Shown here: piece after piece, positions 1-8,481 of the stretch | How the letters are laid out: each line of letters starts with the position of its first letter | Position numbering within the stretch: position 1 is the stretch's first letter | Assembly (NCBI GenBank): GCA_030427505.1 | Contig: JAUICH010000033.1 | Span: 1 to 55,791 of the forward strand | Source: Verrucomicrobiia bacterium | Lineage (GTDB): Bacteria; Verrucomicrobiota; Verrucomicrobiia; Verrucomicrobiales; DEV007 | Direction: 5' to 3' | Length of the DNA: 55,791 nt | The notes under the pieces: model-generated | The model's input: the letters and a program-made list of their open reading frames with translations, nothing else | What the model was told of the DNA's origin: nothing | Database searches by the model: none | Position numbers and translations under genes: made by a program

Positions 1-155
1 GCCGAACGCCGTTGGGTGGTCCCAACAGAGTGAGGCGGAACGCAGCCAGGCGTAAAATGGGCCGCGCTCTTGCAAAAATCGCCGCTCGCGGCGCTGATTC
101 GATCCCCTTTTTTCATTCAAACCAGGCTGTTCGGGAATTTGTCCATACACCCTAG
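1..155. repeat. TIR element family A, copy 1 (cut by window edge)
   Basis: This is the right-hand part of a short non-coding element. It ends in GTCCATACACCCTAG, and its inner part (GCAGCCAGGCG, CGCCG..CGGCGCTG, GTTCGGGAATTTGTCC) matches the complete copy that starts at 152 and the complement of the copy at 20133-20351. The terminal CTAG (152-155) is shared with the next copy, so the two elements abut head to tail. No transposase is present. It is probably a MITE-like element moved in trans by an IS with a CTAG-type target; that last point is inference. Confidence 0.7.
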
Positions 156-351
156 ACGGTGTGGAAAAAATGGGGGACGGCCCGGCGCCAGGCCATTTCT
201 CGGCTGGCAAGGCGCCGTGAACGGCATGGGGCCGGACCCCACCTGAGTGAGCGGGGACGCAGCCAGGCGGAAAAATCGCCGCTTCCGGCGCTGATCCGAC
301 CGCCTTTTTCATCCATTCCGGGCCGTTCGGGAATCTGTCCGTACACCCCAG
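152..351. repeat. TIR element family A, copy 2 (about 200 bp)
   Basis: This complete element starts CTAGACGGTGTGGA and ends TCCGTACACCCCAG, so the two ends are imperfect inverted repeats. The inner sequence holds GGCCCGGCGCCAGG, CTGGCAAGGCGCCGTGAACGG, GCAGCCAGGCGGAAAAA and a CGCCG/CGGCG dyad, all of which recur in the other two family A copies. Short ORFs across it are not convincing genes. The stretch 352-426 that follows shows no other feature. Confidence 0.75.
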
Positions 352-426
352 GTTTTCACCTGAAAAAACGGGGGGTAGCCGCCGAAATCGGTTGAATCTC
401 TTTTATCGCTCTGCGGTAATATAGGC

Positions 427-828
427 ATGCGCCACCTCTACCTGGTTCCCCCGGCATTTCTCGCCTGTTTTCTCATCGTTCTGTTGGCGGGCTGCGCCAC
501 CCGGCCGCCGCGGCCGGAGTACCCCGTGGCGGACTTCGAGACCGTGAGCGGTATCTTTGAAAAGCGGTGCCTGGCATGTCATGGAGACGGTCACCGGTTC
601 GGGGTGCCATCTTTGCGGCGTTTCCAGGACCTGGTGCCCGTCTACGTCACTCCGGGAGAACCTGAGAGAAGCCGCCTCCTTCAGGTGATCTATCCCATCG
701 AAGAAGAGCCGAAGCCCATGCCTCCCGCCGGTCACCGGGTCACGGCCTCGGAGAAAAACCTGATCGGCGAATGGATCTTGCAAGGGGCCCTGTGGCCGGA
801 GGGCGCTGTCCTGGAGTCCTCGGATTGA
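427..828 (+). CDS. c-type cytochrome lipoprotein
   Basis: This is a 133-aa protein. Its N-terminus is a lipoprotein signal peptide: a hydrophobic stretch at about residues 8-22, then LLAGC with the lipidated Cys near residue 23. One haem c site, CLACH, lies near residue 50 and is followed about 50 residues later by a PMPP segment that could carry the axial Met. The length and single haem resemble the cytochrome c domains common in Planctomycetes and Verrucomicrobia. It is probably a periplasm-facing electron carrier. No partner oxidase or dehydrogenase lies next to it, so its redox partner is unknown. It ends seven bases before the next candidate start, so the two may be co-transcribed. Confidence 0.8.
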   Translation: MRHLYLVPPAFLACFLIVLLAGCATRPPRPEYPVADFETVSGIFEKRCLACHGDGHRFGVPSLRRFQDLVPVYVTPGEPERSRLLQVIYPIEEEPKPMPPAGHRVTASEKNLIGEWILQGALWPEGAVLESSD

Positions 829-835
829 ACTCGAA

Positions 836-1081
836 TTGAGCGAACTTCCGGTAGAGAATGGTCCGGTGAGATATGCTGAGTTCAGAGATTCGATTGTGGA
901 GGCCTTGCGCGCGAATCCGCGGGGACTGAATTGGAAAGATCTGAAGGCTCAGGCTCATTTGCCCTACAGCCGGCCCTGTCCGGAGTGGACGAAACGCCTG
1001 GAGCGGGAAAATGGCCTGTTGCGGCAGGGCGGCGCTGGCCGGGCCAAGCTTTGGAGGCTGGACGTGCCGGACAGCCAGTGA
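836..1081 (+). CDS. small winged-helix-like protein, unknown function
   Basis: This is an 81-aa ORF read from a TTG start; a GTG at 866 is an alternative. The body (IVEALRANPRGLNWKDL, then a conserved-looking Pro/Trp/Arg segment and GRAKLWRL at the end) has the rhythm of a compact winged helix: helix, helix, basic recognition segment and a short beta wing. It follows the cytochrome gene by seven bases and runs convergent with rsmB. I do not recognise a named family. Coding is supported by position and amino-acid composition only. Confidence 0.5.
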   Translation: MSELPVENGPVRYAEFRDSIVEALRANPRGLNWKDLKAQAHLPYSRPCPEWTKRLERENGLLRQGGAGRAKLWRLDVPDSQ

Positions 1082-1094
1082 GGCAGGTTTCGTT

Positions 1095-2348
1095 TCAAGC
1101 CCGCTTCACCAGGCGGGCCGCATAAGCGCCATCGAACCCGTCACGCCAGGGCAGACTGGTTTTCTCCTCCTCCAGGGAAAACTCCGGGTGGTCCCGGAGG
1201 AAAACCTCCACGAGGCCGGTGTTTTCCTCCGGCTCCAGGGAGCAGGTGCTGTAAACCAGACGGCCGCCGGGTTTCAGGTAGGGCAGGCTGTGTTCCATGA
1301 TCTGCCGCTGGAGCGCGGGCAGGCGCTCGAACTCACCGGGTTGGAGACGCCAGCGCAGGTCCACGCGCCGGCGCATGACGCCGGTGTTGCTGCACGGGGC
1401 ATCGATGAGGATGGCGTCGCAGGAAGCTTTCGCCAGGCCTTCCGGAGGCGCGGGGGAGGTCCAGTCATGCACCAGGTTCCGGACCCCCTGAACCTGGAGG
1501 CGGTTCACGTTCTCCGTGACACGCCGGAGCCGGCGCTCGCTCTTGTCGCAGGCGACGATCTCGCCCCGGTTCCCCATCTGGGCGGCCATGAAGGTGGTCT
1601 TCCCGCCCGGGGCGGCACAGGCATCCAGGATCCGGTCGCCGGGAGCGGGGGCCAGGAGGCGGCAGGCCATGGCGGTGCTGGGGTCCTGGGCATAGGCGAG
1701 CCCTTCTTCCAGCAGGCGCTGGGGAATGGGGCCTTCCAGCCGGAAGAAGAGATCGCTACCTGGTAGGGGTTCCAGGCCGGGAGACGCTTGCAGCGTGTCC
1801 GCCGCGCCCGTCACCAGGGTATTGGCTCTCAGGTAGACCGGGGGAATCTCGTTGTTCCATTCACACAGCTTCAGGGCCACGTCTTCGCCGAAGTTCCGGA
1901 CCCAGCGTTCCACCACGAAGCTGGGGTGAGACAGACGGGTCCACAGGGGCTCGGCGGCCAGTCCCTGGAGAAGCGTCTCTTTCTGGCGTAGCGCCTCACG
2001 GAGAATCGCGTTGATCAAGCCCCGGTTCCGTTGAGCCAGGCGGACGGTCTCATTCACCGCCGCGTGCGGGGGAATCTCCGCAAAGTAGAGCTGGCAGACT
2101 CCCAGGCGCAGCAGGTTCCGCGCTTCCCGGTTCAGCCGGCCCCGCCGCAGCCGGTCGATGACGTAGTCGATCGCGTTGAGGTGACGCAGCACCCCATAAA
2201 AGAGGTGCTGGACCAGGGAGCGGTCCGCCGGTTTCAGATCCTTCTGCCGGGACCCCACGCTGTCCAGAATGTCATCCGCGTGGCGGGAGGTCTCCTCCCA
2301 GAGACTGAGGCAGGATAGAGCGACCCGGCGGGCGTTGGGAGCGGCCAT
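1095..2348 (-). CDS. rsmB: 16S rRNA (cytosine-967-C5)-methyltransferase RsmB
   Basis: This 417-aa enzyme transfers a methyl group from SAM to C5 of C967 in 16S rRNA during 30S assembly. The N-terminal ~130 residues form a NusB-like RNA-binding domain. The catalytic domain has the SAM loop DACAAPGGKT (residues 242-251), the motif IV DAPCSNTG with Cys319, and the motif VI YSTCS with Cys369; these two cysteines are the release and nucleophile residues of the family. The length is typical. The ATG at 2346-2348 lies 19 bases after the ugd stop, so the two genes probably share a transcript. It is a housekeeping gene with no visible defects. Confidence 0.93.
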   Translation of the reverse strand: MAAPNARRVALSCLSLWEETSRHADDILDSVGSRQKDLKPADRSLVQHLFYGVLRHLNAIDYVIDRLRRGRLNREARNLLRLGVCQLYFAEIPPHAAVNETVRLAQRNRGLINAILREALRQKETLLQGLAAEPLWTRLSHPSFVVERWVRNFGEDVALKLCEWNNEIPPVYLRANTLVTGAADTLQASPGLEPLPGSDLFFRLEGPIPQRLLEEGLAYAQDPSTAMACRLLAPAPGDRILDACAAPGGKTTFMAAQMGNRGEIVACDKSERRLRRVTENVNRLQVQGVRNLVHDWTSPAPPEGLAKASCDAILIDAPCSNTGVMRRRVDLRWRLQPGEFERLPALQRQIMEHSLPYLKPGGRLVYSTCSLEPEENTGLVEVFLRDHPEFSLEEEKTSLPWRDGFDGAYAARLVKRA

Positions 2349-2367
2349 GTGTGGCGGCGGCGGAGCC

Positions 2368-3717
2368 TCAGCCCGCGGTGGCGGCCACCGGGGCTTGGGT
2401 TTCGGCGCTGACCGCCTGGATGATGGGGCGTCCGATGGAGCGGTACTGGAAGCCGAGCTTGGCCATGGTCTTGGTATCCAGCAGGTTCCGGCCGTCGAAG
2501 ACCAGCGGGGCGAGCATGCTTTCCTTCACCGCCTTGAAATTGACGGAGGCAAACTCGGGCCATTCGGTCGCGATGACCAGGGCGTCGGCTTCTTCCACCG
2601 CTTCCAGGGGAGAGTCCACCAGGGTAATCTTCTCCGCCACGGGCAGTTGCCGGGCTTTGTCCATCGCCTTGGGGTCGTAGGCACGCACGTTGGCGCCTTC
2701 TTCCACCAGTTTCTCCACCAGATGGATGGCCACGGAACTGCGGACGTCGTCCGTGTTGGGCTTAAAGGCCAGGCCCCAGACGGCGATGCGTTTGTCCTGC
2801 AACACCCAGAGGGCGTCCCGGATGTTCTTGATGAAGCGGTCGAGCTGATCCGCGTTGATGCGCTGGACTTCTTTCAGCAGATCGAATGGCGTGCCGAGAT
2901 CGTCGCTGATGGCGATGAAAGCGGCGATGTCTTTCGGGAAACAGGAACCGCCATAGCCCAGTCCGGCGTTCAGGAAAGCGCGGCCGATGCGCTTGTCCGT
3001 TCCGATGCCTTCCGCCACTTTCTCCACGTCCGCGCCGCTGGCTTCACAGATGGCGCTGACGGCGTTGATGTAGGAAATCTTGAGCGCCAGGAAGGAGTTG
3101 GCGGCGTGTTTGATGAGTTCCGCGCTGTTGATGTCCGTGACCAGCACGGGGGCGACGAAGGGTTCGTAGATCTTCTGCATCAGGGCCATCGCCCGGTCGC
3201 TGTTGGCGCCGATGACGATGCGGTCGGGCTTCATGAGGTCTTCCACCGCGCAGCCTTCGCGAAGGAACTCGGGGTTGCTCACCACGTCGAAGTCCGCTTC
3301 CGGCGCGTAGCGGCGTATGGTTTCGGCCACCTTCTCGCCCGTTTTCACCGGCACGGTGCTCTTGTCCACCACGACCTTGTAGCTGTCGATGGCGGGCGCG
3401 ATTTCACGGGCGACCCGTTCGATGAAGCGCAGGTCCACGCTGCCGTCCGGCTGAGGCGGGGTCGGCACGGCAATGAAGATCACGTCCGCGAAGCTGACGC
3501 CTTCAGGCGTGTCGTTGGTGAAGCGCAGACGGCCCGCCTCCACATTCTTGGCGACCACTTCTTCCAGACCGGGTTCGTAAATCGGGATTTTCCCAGCCCG
3601 AAGGGAAGCGACCTTGGCTTCGTCATTGTCCACGCAGAGAACGTCGTGCCCGACTTCCGCGAAACAGGCTCCCGTGGTGAGGCCGACATAGCCGGATCCG
3701 ATGATGGCGATCTTCAT
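2368..3717 (-). CDS. ugd: UDP-glucose 6-dehydrogenase
   Basis: This 449-aa enzyme oxidises UDP-glucose to UDP-glucuronate with two NAD+, supplying acidic sugar for the polysaccharide cluster that follows. It begins with a Rossmann motif (IIGSGYVGLTTG), has the NPEFLREG segment near the middle, and carries the catalytic Cys in GGSCFPKD. Its C-terminal UDP-binding domain contains LAFKPNTDDVR. I chose the ATG at 3715-3717 because the Rossmann fold starts right there; the upstream extension (12 residues) looks non-coding. It is clearly distinct from the second dehydrogenase at 8482, which is AlgD-like. rsmB follows on the same strand. Confidence 0.93.
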   Translation of the reverse strand: MKIAIIGSGYVGLTTGACFAEVGHDVLCVDNDEAKVASLRAGKIPIYEPGLEEVVAKNVEAGRLRFTNDTPEGVSFADVIFIAVPTPPQPDGSVDLRFIERVAREIAPAIDSYKVVVDKSTVPVKTGEKVAETIRRYAPEADFDVVSNPEFLREGCAVEDLMKPDRIVIGANSDRAMALMQKIYEPFVAPVLVTDINSAELIKHAANSFLALKISYINAVSAICEASGADVEKVAEGIGTDKRIGRAFLNAGLGYGGSCFPKDIAAFIAISDDLGTPFDLLKEVQRINADQLDRFIKNIRDALWVLQDKRIAVWGLAFKPNTDDVRSSVAIHLVEKLVEEGANVRAYDPKAMDKARQLPVAEKITLVDSPLEAVEEADALVIATEWPEFASVNFKAVKESMLAPLVFDGRNLLDTKTMAKLGFQYRSIGRPIIQAVSAETQAPVAATAG

Positions 3718-3885
3718 AAATCTTATAAACTGAGGCGGGTGCAATATACCCAAACCCCCGGTCTGGCCACTGAAAACCGGTGGCGGCGGAAAAAGCCAAC
3801 TCCGGAGCGAAAGCCTCCGCCCCGTAAATGCGGAAGGCCCCCTGGGCGCCTTCCGTGGCCCAGGGCTGAAAAAAGTGCGCCATCC

Positions 3886-4665
3886 TCAGATGGACATGGC
3901 GGAAAAACCGCCGTCCACGATCATTTCGATGCCGGTCACGAAGGAGCCGGCCTTCGGGGCAGCCAGAAGGAGAGTGGCCCCGATGAGTTCGGGCGCGTCG
4001 CCAAAGCGGTTCATGGGGGTGTGGCCCATGATGGCGTTCACGCGGTCTTCGGTCAGCACCTTGCGGTTTTGCTCGGCGGGGAAGAAACCGGGCACCAGGG
4101 TATTCACGCGGATGCCTTTTTCGCCCCACTCGCGGGCCAGATTCTTCGTCAGGTTGTGCACGGCGGCCTTGCTGGCGGAATAGGTAAAGACGCGGCTCAG
4201 CGGGCCGAGGCCGGAAATGGAGCCGAGGTTGATGATGGAGCCGCCCGTTTCCTGCGTCAGCATGTGCGCGCCAAAGACCTGGCAGGCGCGGAAAATGGCG
4301 GCGGTGTTGATGTCCAGGATACGGTGAATCTCTTCGTCGGAAATCTCCAGGAAAGGGGTGGGGGAGTTCACGCCCGCGCCGTTCACCAGGATGTCCACCT
4401 TGCCGGAAGTTTCGAGCACCGTGCCGAGCAACTCCGTGAGGGACGCGCGGTCCGCCACGTCCGCGGCGACGAAGTAGGCTTTGCCCCCGGCGGCCTCGAT
4501 CTTGGCGATGCGGCCGGCGGCTTTCTCCTCGCTGCGGCCCACGATGACGGTTTCCGCCCCGGCTTCAGCCAGGCCCTGGGCCATTTCTCCACAGAGCGTT
4601 CCGGTGCCGCCAATGACCACGGCCACCTGGCCTTTGAGTCCGAAGAGTTCGTCGAGATAAGACAT
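3886..4665 (-). CDS. SDR-family NAD(P)-dependent oxidoreductase
   Basis: This is a 259-aa classical short-chain dehydrogenase. It shows the cofactor motif GGTGTLCGE near residue 19, NGAGVN near residue 95, the catalytic Ser in the LGSISGLG segment and the YSASK catalytic Tyr/Lys. The C-terminus ends with the usual [12 protein letters not shown]. The overall pattern is closest to gluconate 5-dehydrogenase or mannonate/fructuronate reductase-type SDRs acting on sugar acids, but the substrate cannot be read from sequence. It sits between ugd and an Ldh2-type dehydrogenase on the same strand, which would suit sugar-acid metabolism. A 430-base gap with a TIR element lies upstream. Confidence 0.85.
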   Translation of the reverse strand: MSYLDELFGLKGQVAVVIGGTGTLCGEMAQGLAEAGAETVIVGRSEEKAAGRIAKIEAAGGKAYFVAADVADRASLTELLGTVLETSGKVDILVNGAGVNSPTPFLEISDEEIHRILDINTAAIFRACQVFGAHMLTQETGGSIINLGSISGLGPLSRVFTYSASKAAVHNLTKNLAREWGEKGIRVNTLVPGFFPAEQNRKVLTEDRVNAIMGHTPMNRFGDAPELIGATLLLAAPKAGSFVTGIEMIVDGGFSAMSI

Positions 4666-4741
4666 GATATTAGTTTCAGGGTTAGAGCTTCTGGAGGGAT
4701 GTGGGATGCGGTTTCTTATCGCTGTTTGGTTTTCGTCAGGG

Positions 4742-4987
4742 TACTGAGGCGCAGCCTCTTTGGAGTGCGGCGATCCTTCGCCGCTTTGGGAAGGCGCGGG
4801 CTACCTGCCCCTAGATCCAGTCAAGACCTGAAGCATGCGACTCACGCGATAACGTCCCGAACCAAGGGCTGCCGCCTTTGCTGATTTGTCTGTCAGTAGA
4901 GCACACAATGTTGGGAAAAAACGGAGGTCCGCGAGCGAGGGAAAGCAGCGAAGGATCGCCGCGCTCCAAAGAAGCTTCGCTTCAATA
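4742..4987. repeat. TIR element family C (about 246 bp)
   Basis: Two arms of about 46 bases are inverted relative to each other. The left arm reads TACTGAGGCGCAGCC..GGCGATCCTTCGCCGC and the right arm, complemented, reads TATTGAAGCGAAGCT..GGCGATCCTTCGCTGC. About six positions differ over the arms. The core is non-coding. The motif GGCGATCCTTCGCCGCTTT, as I recall, is a typical dispersed repeat of verrucomicrobial genomes. The element fills most of the 430-base gap 4666-5095; nothing else in that gap is recognisable. Confidence 0.65.
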
Positions 4988-5095
4988 GTGATGACGGACG
5001 CGGGCAGCCGTTGTTGGGGGGGAATCCGGGATATAGGAAAAAGAAACAGGATACGGGATTCAGGATTCAGGGAGAATTGAGGGAATACGGTTGGC

Positions 5096-6202
5096 TCAGC
5101 CTTCAAACTTTTGAAACTGGCTCAGCTCCCAGGCGGCGGTGTCCGCGCCGCATTCTTCGGCGAGTTCCTTGAACCCGCGGATCTCCGCCTCGCTGAAGAG
5201 GAGGCCGCCAGCGCGTTCGCAACGGGCGGCCGCCTGGGCTTCGAGTTGGCCGGGCAGCATGCAGGTTTCGTTGCCATGGCCCAGGATGTCCTTGATCACC
5301 GTGGCCAGGTTCTCCGCCTGGCCGCGGCCCAGGGCGTAGTCTTTGCCATCCACGGCTTCCGGGTGAATGACCTGGAAGTAAAACGCGGTGGTGGTCTTTT
5401 CACCGGCGGGCGCCTTGTCCGCCCGGCCCCGGATGGTGGGCAGGGAACCGCCAATGACGGCGCCAAAGAGTTCGTTCAGCAGCGCCAGGCCGTAGCCTTT
5501 GTGCGCGCCAAAGGGAAGCAAGGCCGCCACTTTGAAGGGGTCCGTGGTGGGGTTCCCCTCCGCGTCCACGGCGGCGCCTTCGGGCAGGGCTTTCCCTTCC
5601 CGCTTGAACTGTTCCACCCGGCCCATGGCGATGGTGGAGGTGGCCCAGTCCAGCACCACGGGGTAGCCCAGCGCGTCCGTGGTGGGAAAGCCCCAGCTGT
5701 GCGGGTTCGTTCCCAGGGTGGGGAACTTTCCGCCAAAGGGCACCACTTCCGCCAAGGCGGAGGTGCAGTTCGTATACGCGATGTAGCCTTTCTTCGCGGC
5801 GTCCATCACATAGCCGCCGCCCCACAGGTAGTGAAAGGCATTGTCCACCGCCACGACGCCCACGCCATATTCGTCGGCCAGTTTCATGCAGGTGTTCATG
5901 GCATCCGTGGCCACGGCCTGGCCGAGCTTGCGGTTGGCGTTCCAGACCTGGGTGGCTTTGAAGCGCGTTTCTTTGACTTCCACTTCCGCCCCAGGCACGC
6001 AGCCGCCTTTGCCGCTGCCGAAAAGTTCGTCCAAGTGCAGGGCCTTGAGCGCATTGTGGGTGCGAATGCCGTGACGCGCCGCGCCGGAGCAAAGCGCGGT
6101 GGCGGCGGCCGCCTCGATCTGGCTGTAGCCGCGGTGCTGGTAGGCCGTCTCCACCAGCGCGTCGTGAAGGGAAGTGGGAACAACGTGGAAGGTTTCCTGC
6201 AT
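5096..6202 (-). CDS. Ldh2/MDH2-family NAD(P)-dependent dehydrogenase
   Basis: This 368-aa protein belongs to the malate/L-lactate dehydrogenase type 2 family (also including sulfolactate, ureidoglycolate and 2,3-diketo-gulonate reductases), which reduces 2-oxo acids or oxidises 2-hydroxy acids with NAD(P). Visible family traits are the HGIRTHNAL segment near residue 45 (usually SHG/RSHG), the VDNAFHYLWGGGYVM region, TNPHSWGFPT near residue 160 and the AHKGYGLALL stretch near residue 235. Substrate specificity cannot be assigned. The ATG at 6200-6202 gives the expected N-terminus. The upstream 198 bases (6203-6400) show no further feature. Confidence 0.88.
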   Translation of the reverse strand: MQETFHVVPTSLHDALVETAYQHRGYSQIEAAAATALCSGAARHGIRTHNALKALHLDELFGSGKGGCVPGAEVEVKETRFKATQVWNANRKLGQAVATDAMNTCMKLADEYGVGVVAVDNAFHYLWGGGYVMDAAKKGYIAYTNCTSALAEVVPFGGKFPTLGTNPHSWGFPTTDALGYPVVLDWATSTIAMGRVEQFKREGKALPEGAAVDAEGNPTTDPFKVAALLPFGAHKGYGLALLNELFGAVIGGSLPTIRGRADKAPAGEKTTTAFYFQVIHPEAVDGKDYALGRGQAENLATVIKDILGHGNETCMLPGQLEAQAAARCERAGGLLFSEAEIRGFKELAEECGADTAAWELSQFQKFEG

Positions 6203-6400
6203 GCCGACTGATTAGATGCAACCCGCCTCATTGGCAAGGGAATGAAGGGCGGGGAGCCTGCGCAATCGAACGAGCAAGGCCCGCGGACAAGAGACTGAGC
6301 GTCAACGCCGGACGGTGTCCGCTCCACGCCTCCCATCCAGGCGGGCCTGAGCGTCCCGGATTTGGCCGCCCCGCATTGCCAGGGGCAGGGGGGCGAGACG

Positions 6401-7528
6401 TCAGTCGCTCTTCTTGAAGACGTGTAGCCCCAGCAGCCCGATAGCCAGCATGCCGGGCAGGCTGACAAAGTGGATGATGGCGAAGAGCGCGTCCGTCAGA
6501 TTCAGGTTGGCGAAATTGTTCGACGCCCAGTTCAAGAGGATCGCGAGGACAAAGACGGCCTCCAGGGAGATCAGGCTTAGGAGAAGGAAGAAGAGGTTGG
6601 CCTCTTCTATGTTGATGAGCTTCGCCGTCAATGGAGTGGGGACCTCCCGTCCTTTCAGATAGAGAACACAACTGAAGAGGTAGAACTGGATGCCGGTCAA
6701 ACCCGCCAGCAGCAGGAGTCCCTTCGTGTGCAGGTCAAAGACGTTCAGTCCCAGAATCTGAGTCGGGCCCACCAGGAGGGCGGCGAGTTGCAGGACGAAG
6801 CTCAGGAGCACCGTGCCCAGGCCCAGGAATTCAAACAGCCGGGGACGCTCTGACAAGATAAAGAGCAGGTGGCGCATGCCGTCCCGCCAGGTGCGAAGGT
6901 GCGCCACCCGGCCCTCCGGGCCCTTGCGCAGTCCGGAAGGAATCTCCACGGAGCGGGCGTCGTTTTTCAGGGCCTTGATCAGTAGTTCGGAAGCGAACTC
7001 CATGCCGTTGGACCGGATGCCCCAGGTCTGATACGCCGACTTCCGGATACAGCGAAACCCGGAATTGCAGTCCGTGAGGCGGCCCCGGAACAGGGTATTG
7101 ATGAGGAAGGTCAGTACCGGCGTGCCCAGCGTGCGGTGCAGCGTGGGCATGGCCCCGTCTTCGATTTCCCCCGTCATGCGGGACGCGATGGCCATATCCG
7201 CGTCTTCGGACTTCGCCTTCTGGTAGAGCGGAAGGGTGTGCTCGTAGAGGTAGGTATTGTCCGCGTCGGCGAAGATGACGTATTCGCCCTGGGCGGCTTC
7301 TATGCCCCCGCGTAGCGCCGCTCCGTAGCCGCGTTCCGCCACTGGGACGACCCGGGCGCCCAGTTCGCGGGCGATCTCCGCCGAGCGGTCGGTGCTGCCG
7401 TTGTCCGCCACCACGACTTCATATTCCAGGCCGGGGTCAGCCTCGGACAGAGAGGCCTGAACCTTCCGGATGCACTCACCGATAGTGGCTTCCTCGTTCA
7501 GGCACGGAAATACAAACGTCAAATGCAT
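6401..7528 (-). CDS. membrane glycosyltransferase family 2
   Basis: This 375-aa protein has an N-terminal GT-A domain of the dolichyl-phosphate-mannose/polyprenyl-phosphate sugar synthase type: FPCLNEEATIGEC at the start, a VADNGS segment near residue 45, and the metal-binding FADADNTY near residue 100. After about residue 225 there are four or so hydrophobic segments and a short C-terminal tail. Such enzymes load a sugar from a nucleotide donor onto a polyprenyl phosphate or a membrane-bound glycan. I chose the ATG at 7526-7528 because the fold begins there; an upstream TTG would add 30 non-conserved residues. It is divergent from the methyltransferase at 7641, leaving about 110 bases for promoters. 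Confidence 0.87.
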   Translation of the reverse strand: MHLTFVFPCLNEEATIGECIRKVQASLSEADPGLEYEVVVADNGSTDRSAEIARELGARVVPVAERGYGAALRGGIEAAQGEYVIFADADNTYLYEHTLPLYQKAKSEDADMAIASRMTGEIEDGAMPTLHRTLGTPVLTFLINTLFRGRLTDCNSGFRCIRKSAYQTWGIRSNGMEFASELLIKALKNDARSVEIPSGLRKGPEGRVAHLRTWRDGMRHLLFILSERPRLFEFLGLGTVLLSFVLQLAALLVGPTQILGLNVFDLHTKGLLLLAGLTGIQFYLFSCVLYLKGREVPTPLTAKLINIEEANLFFLLLSLISLEAVFVLAILLNWASNNFANLNLTDALFAIIHFVSLPGMLAIGLLGLHVFKKSD

Positions 7529-7640
7529 GGGGGAGCGGGCGCGGAGGAACGGTGGTAGGGGAAACAGCCAAGATATGCTTGCGCGAAGTCCGGTATCATC
7601 TACCGGTTTGGGCGTCAAACGCTGGGGACCATTTTACAAA

Positions 7641-8456
7641 ATGAAGGACATTGTCGAGAACAGGCGACGGCTTCCCCTGGGAAAGAAGGTCAAAATCGCC
7701 TTTCTCGCGGTAGAAGAGAATGGATGGCTATGGACCTTCAGCATGGGCGTCTACTACCTTTGCAGCGCCATCGCTGAAAAAGCCTTCGGTCTGGCGGACC
7801 GGCACCGGCGCGACAAAGGCCTCCCCGGCCTGAACAGCGCGGCGATGAACAAGCTCATCTGGGAAAGCTGGGACTGGAGCGCCGCCGGCGAGGAATGGAC
7901 GCCGTCTCCCGAGTGGAAGACCTCCGTGATCCGGAAGATCCTCGCTCCAAACGTCCCGGAAGGGGCCGTGGTGGTCGAAATCGGTCCTGGAGGCGGGCGC
8001 TGGACGGAAGAATTGCAGAAGCGAGCCGCCCGTCTGACCGGAATCGACATCTCCGAAACCTGCGTGGAAGAGTGCCGGAAACGTTTCGCTCATTGCGAGA
8101 ACGTGGAGTTCGTGGTGGGCAGCGGCCGGGACCTGAAAGCGGCGGGGGATGCGTCCGCGGACGCCATTTGGTCCTTCGATGTGTTCGTACACATCAACAA
8201 GACGGAGTTGGCGCCCTACGCGGCGGAATTTTTCCGGGTCTTAAAGCCAGGCGGCACGGGCATTCTTCACCACGGCACCGTGGGCGGTCAGCGTGGTGGC
8301 TGGCGCAGTGACGTAACGTCCCAAGACATGCGGAGCCTCCTGACCGGCGCCGGCCTGGAAGTCGTGGACCAGTTTCAAACCTGGGAAGACGGCGGAGCGG
8401 AGCACGAAGCGGGTCTCTATGACGACGCCATCACCATCTTCCGGAAACCCGCCTGA
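7641..8456 (+). CDS. class I SAM-dependent methyltransferase
   Basis: This 271-aa protein has a SAM-binding motif I, VVEIGPGGGRW, near residue 115, a GIDIS acidic loop, and the motif AIWSFDVFVHIN near residue 180 followed by FFRVLKPGG. The first ~90 residues are an accessory region with a short hydrophobic stretch. The acceptor is unknown; in a polysaccharide cluster O-methylation of a sugar is a reasonable guess. The ATG at 7641 was preferred over earlier in-frame codons because those would overlap the divergent GT2 gene. It ends 25 bases before the end of the convergent AlgD-like gene. Confidence 0.83.
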   Translation: MKDIVENRRRLPLGKKVKIAFLAVEENGWLWTFSMGVYYLCSAIAEKAFGLADRHRRDKGLPGLNSAAMNKLIWESWDWSAAGEEWTPSPEWKTSVIRKILAPNVPEGAVVVEIGPGGGRWTEELQKRAARLTGIDISETCVEECRKRFAHCENVEFVVGSGRDLKAAGDASADAIWSFDVFVHINKTELAPYAAEFFRVLKPGGTGILHHGTVGGQRGGWRSDVTSQDMRSLLTGAGLEVVDQFQTWEDGGAEHEAGLYDDAITIFRKPA

Positions 8457-8481
8457 GGGTTCGCTGCTCCCCAATAGGCCG

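Noticed and set aside
152-395. Short ORFs at the window start
   Set aside because: They lie wholly within the inverted-repeat elements and differ in frame between copies.
2269-4884. 871-aa plus-strand open frame across ugd and the SDR gene
   Set aside because: It lies opposite two well-supported genes and its protein is a Gly/His/Val/Asp-rich antisense pattern typical of high-GC shadows.
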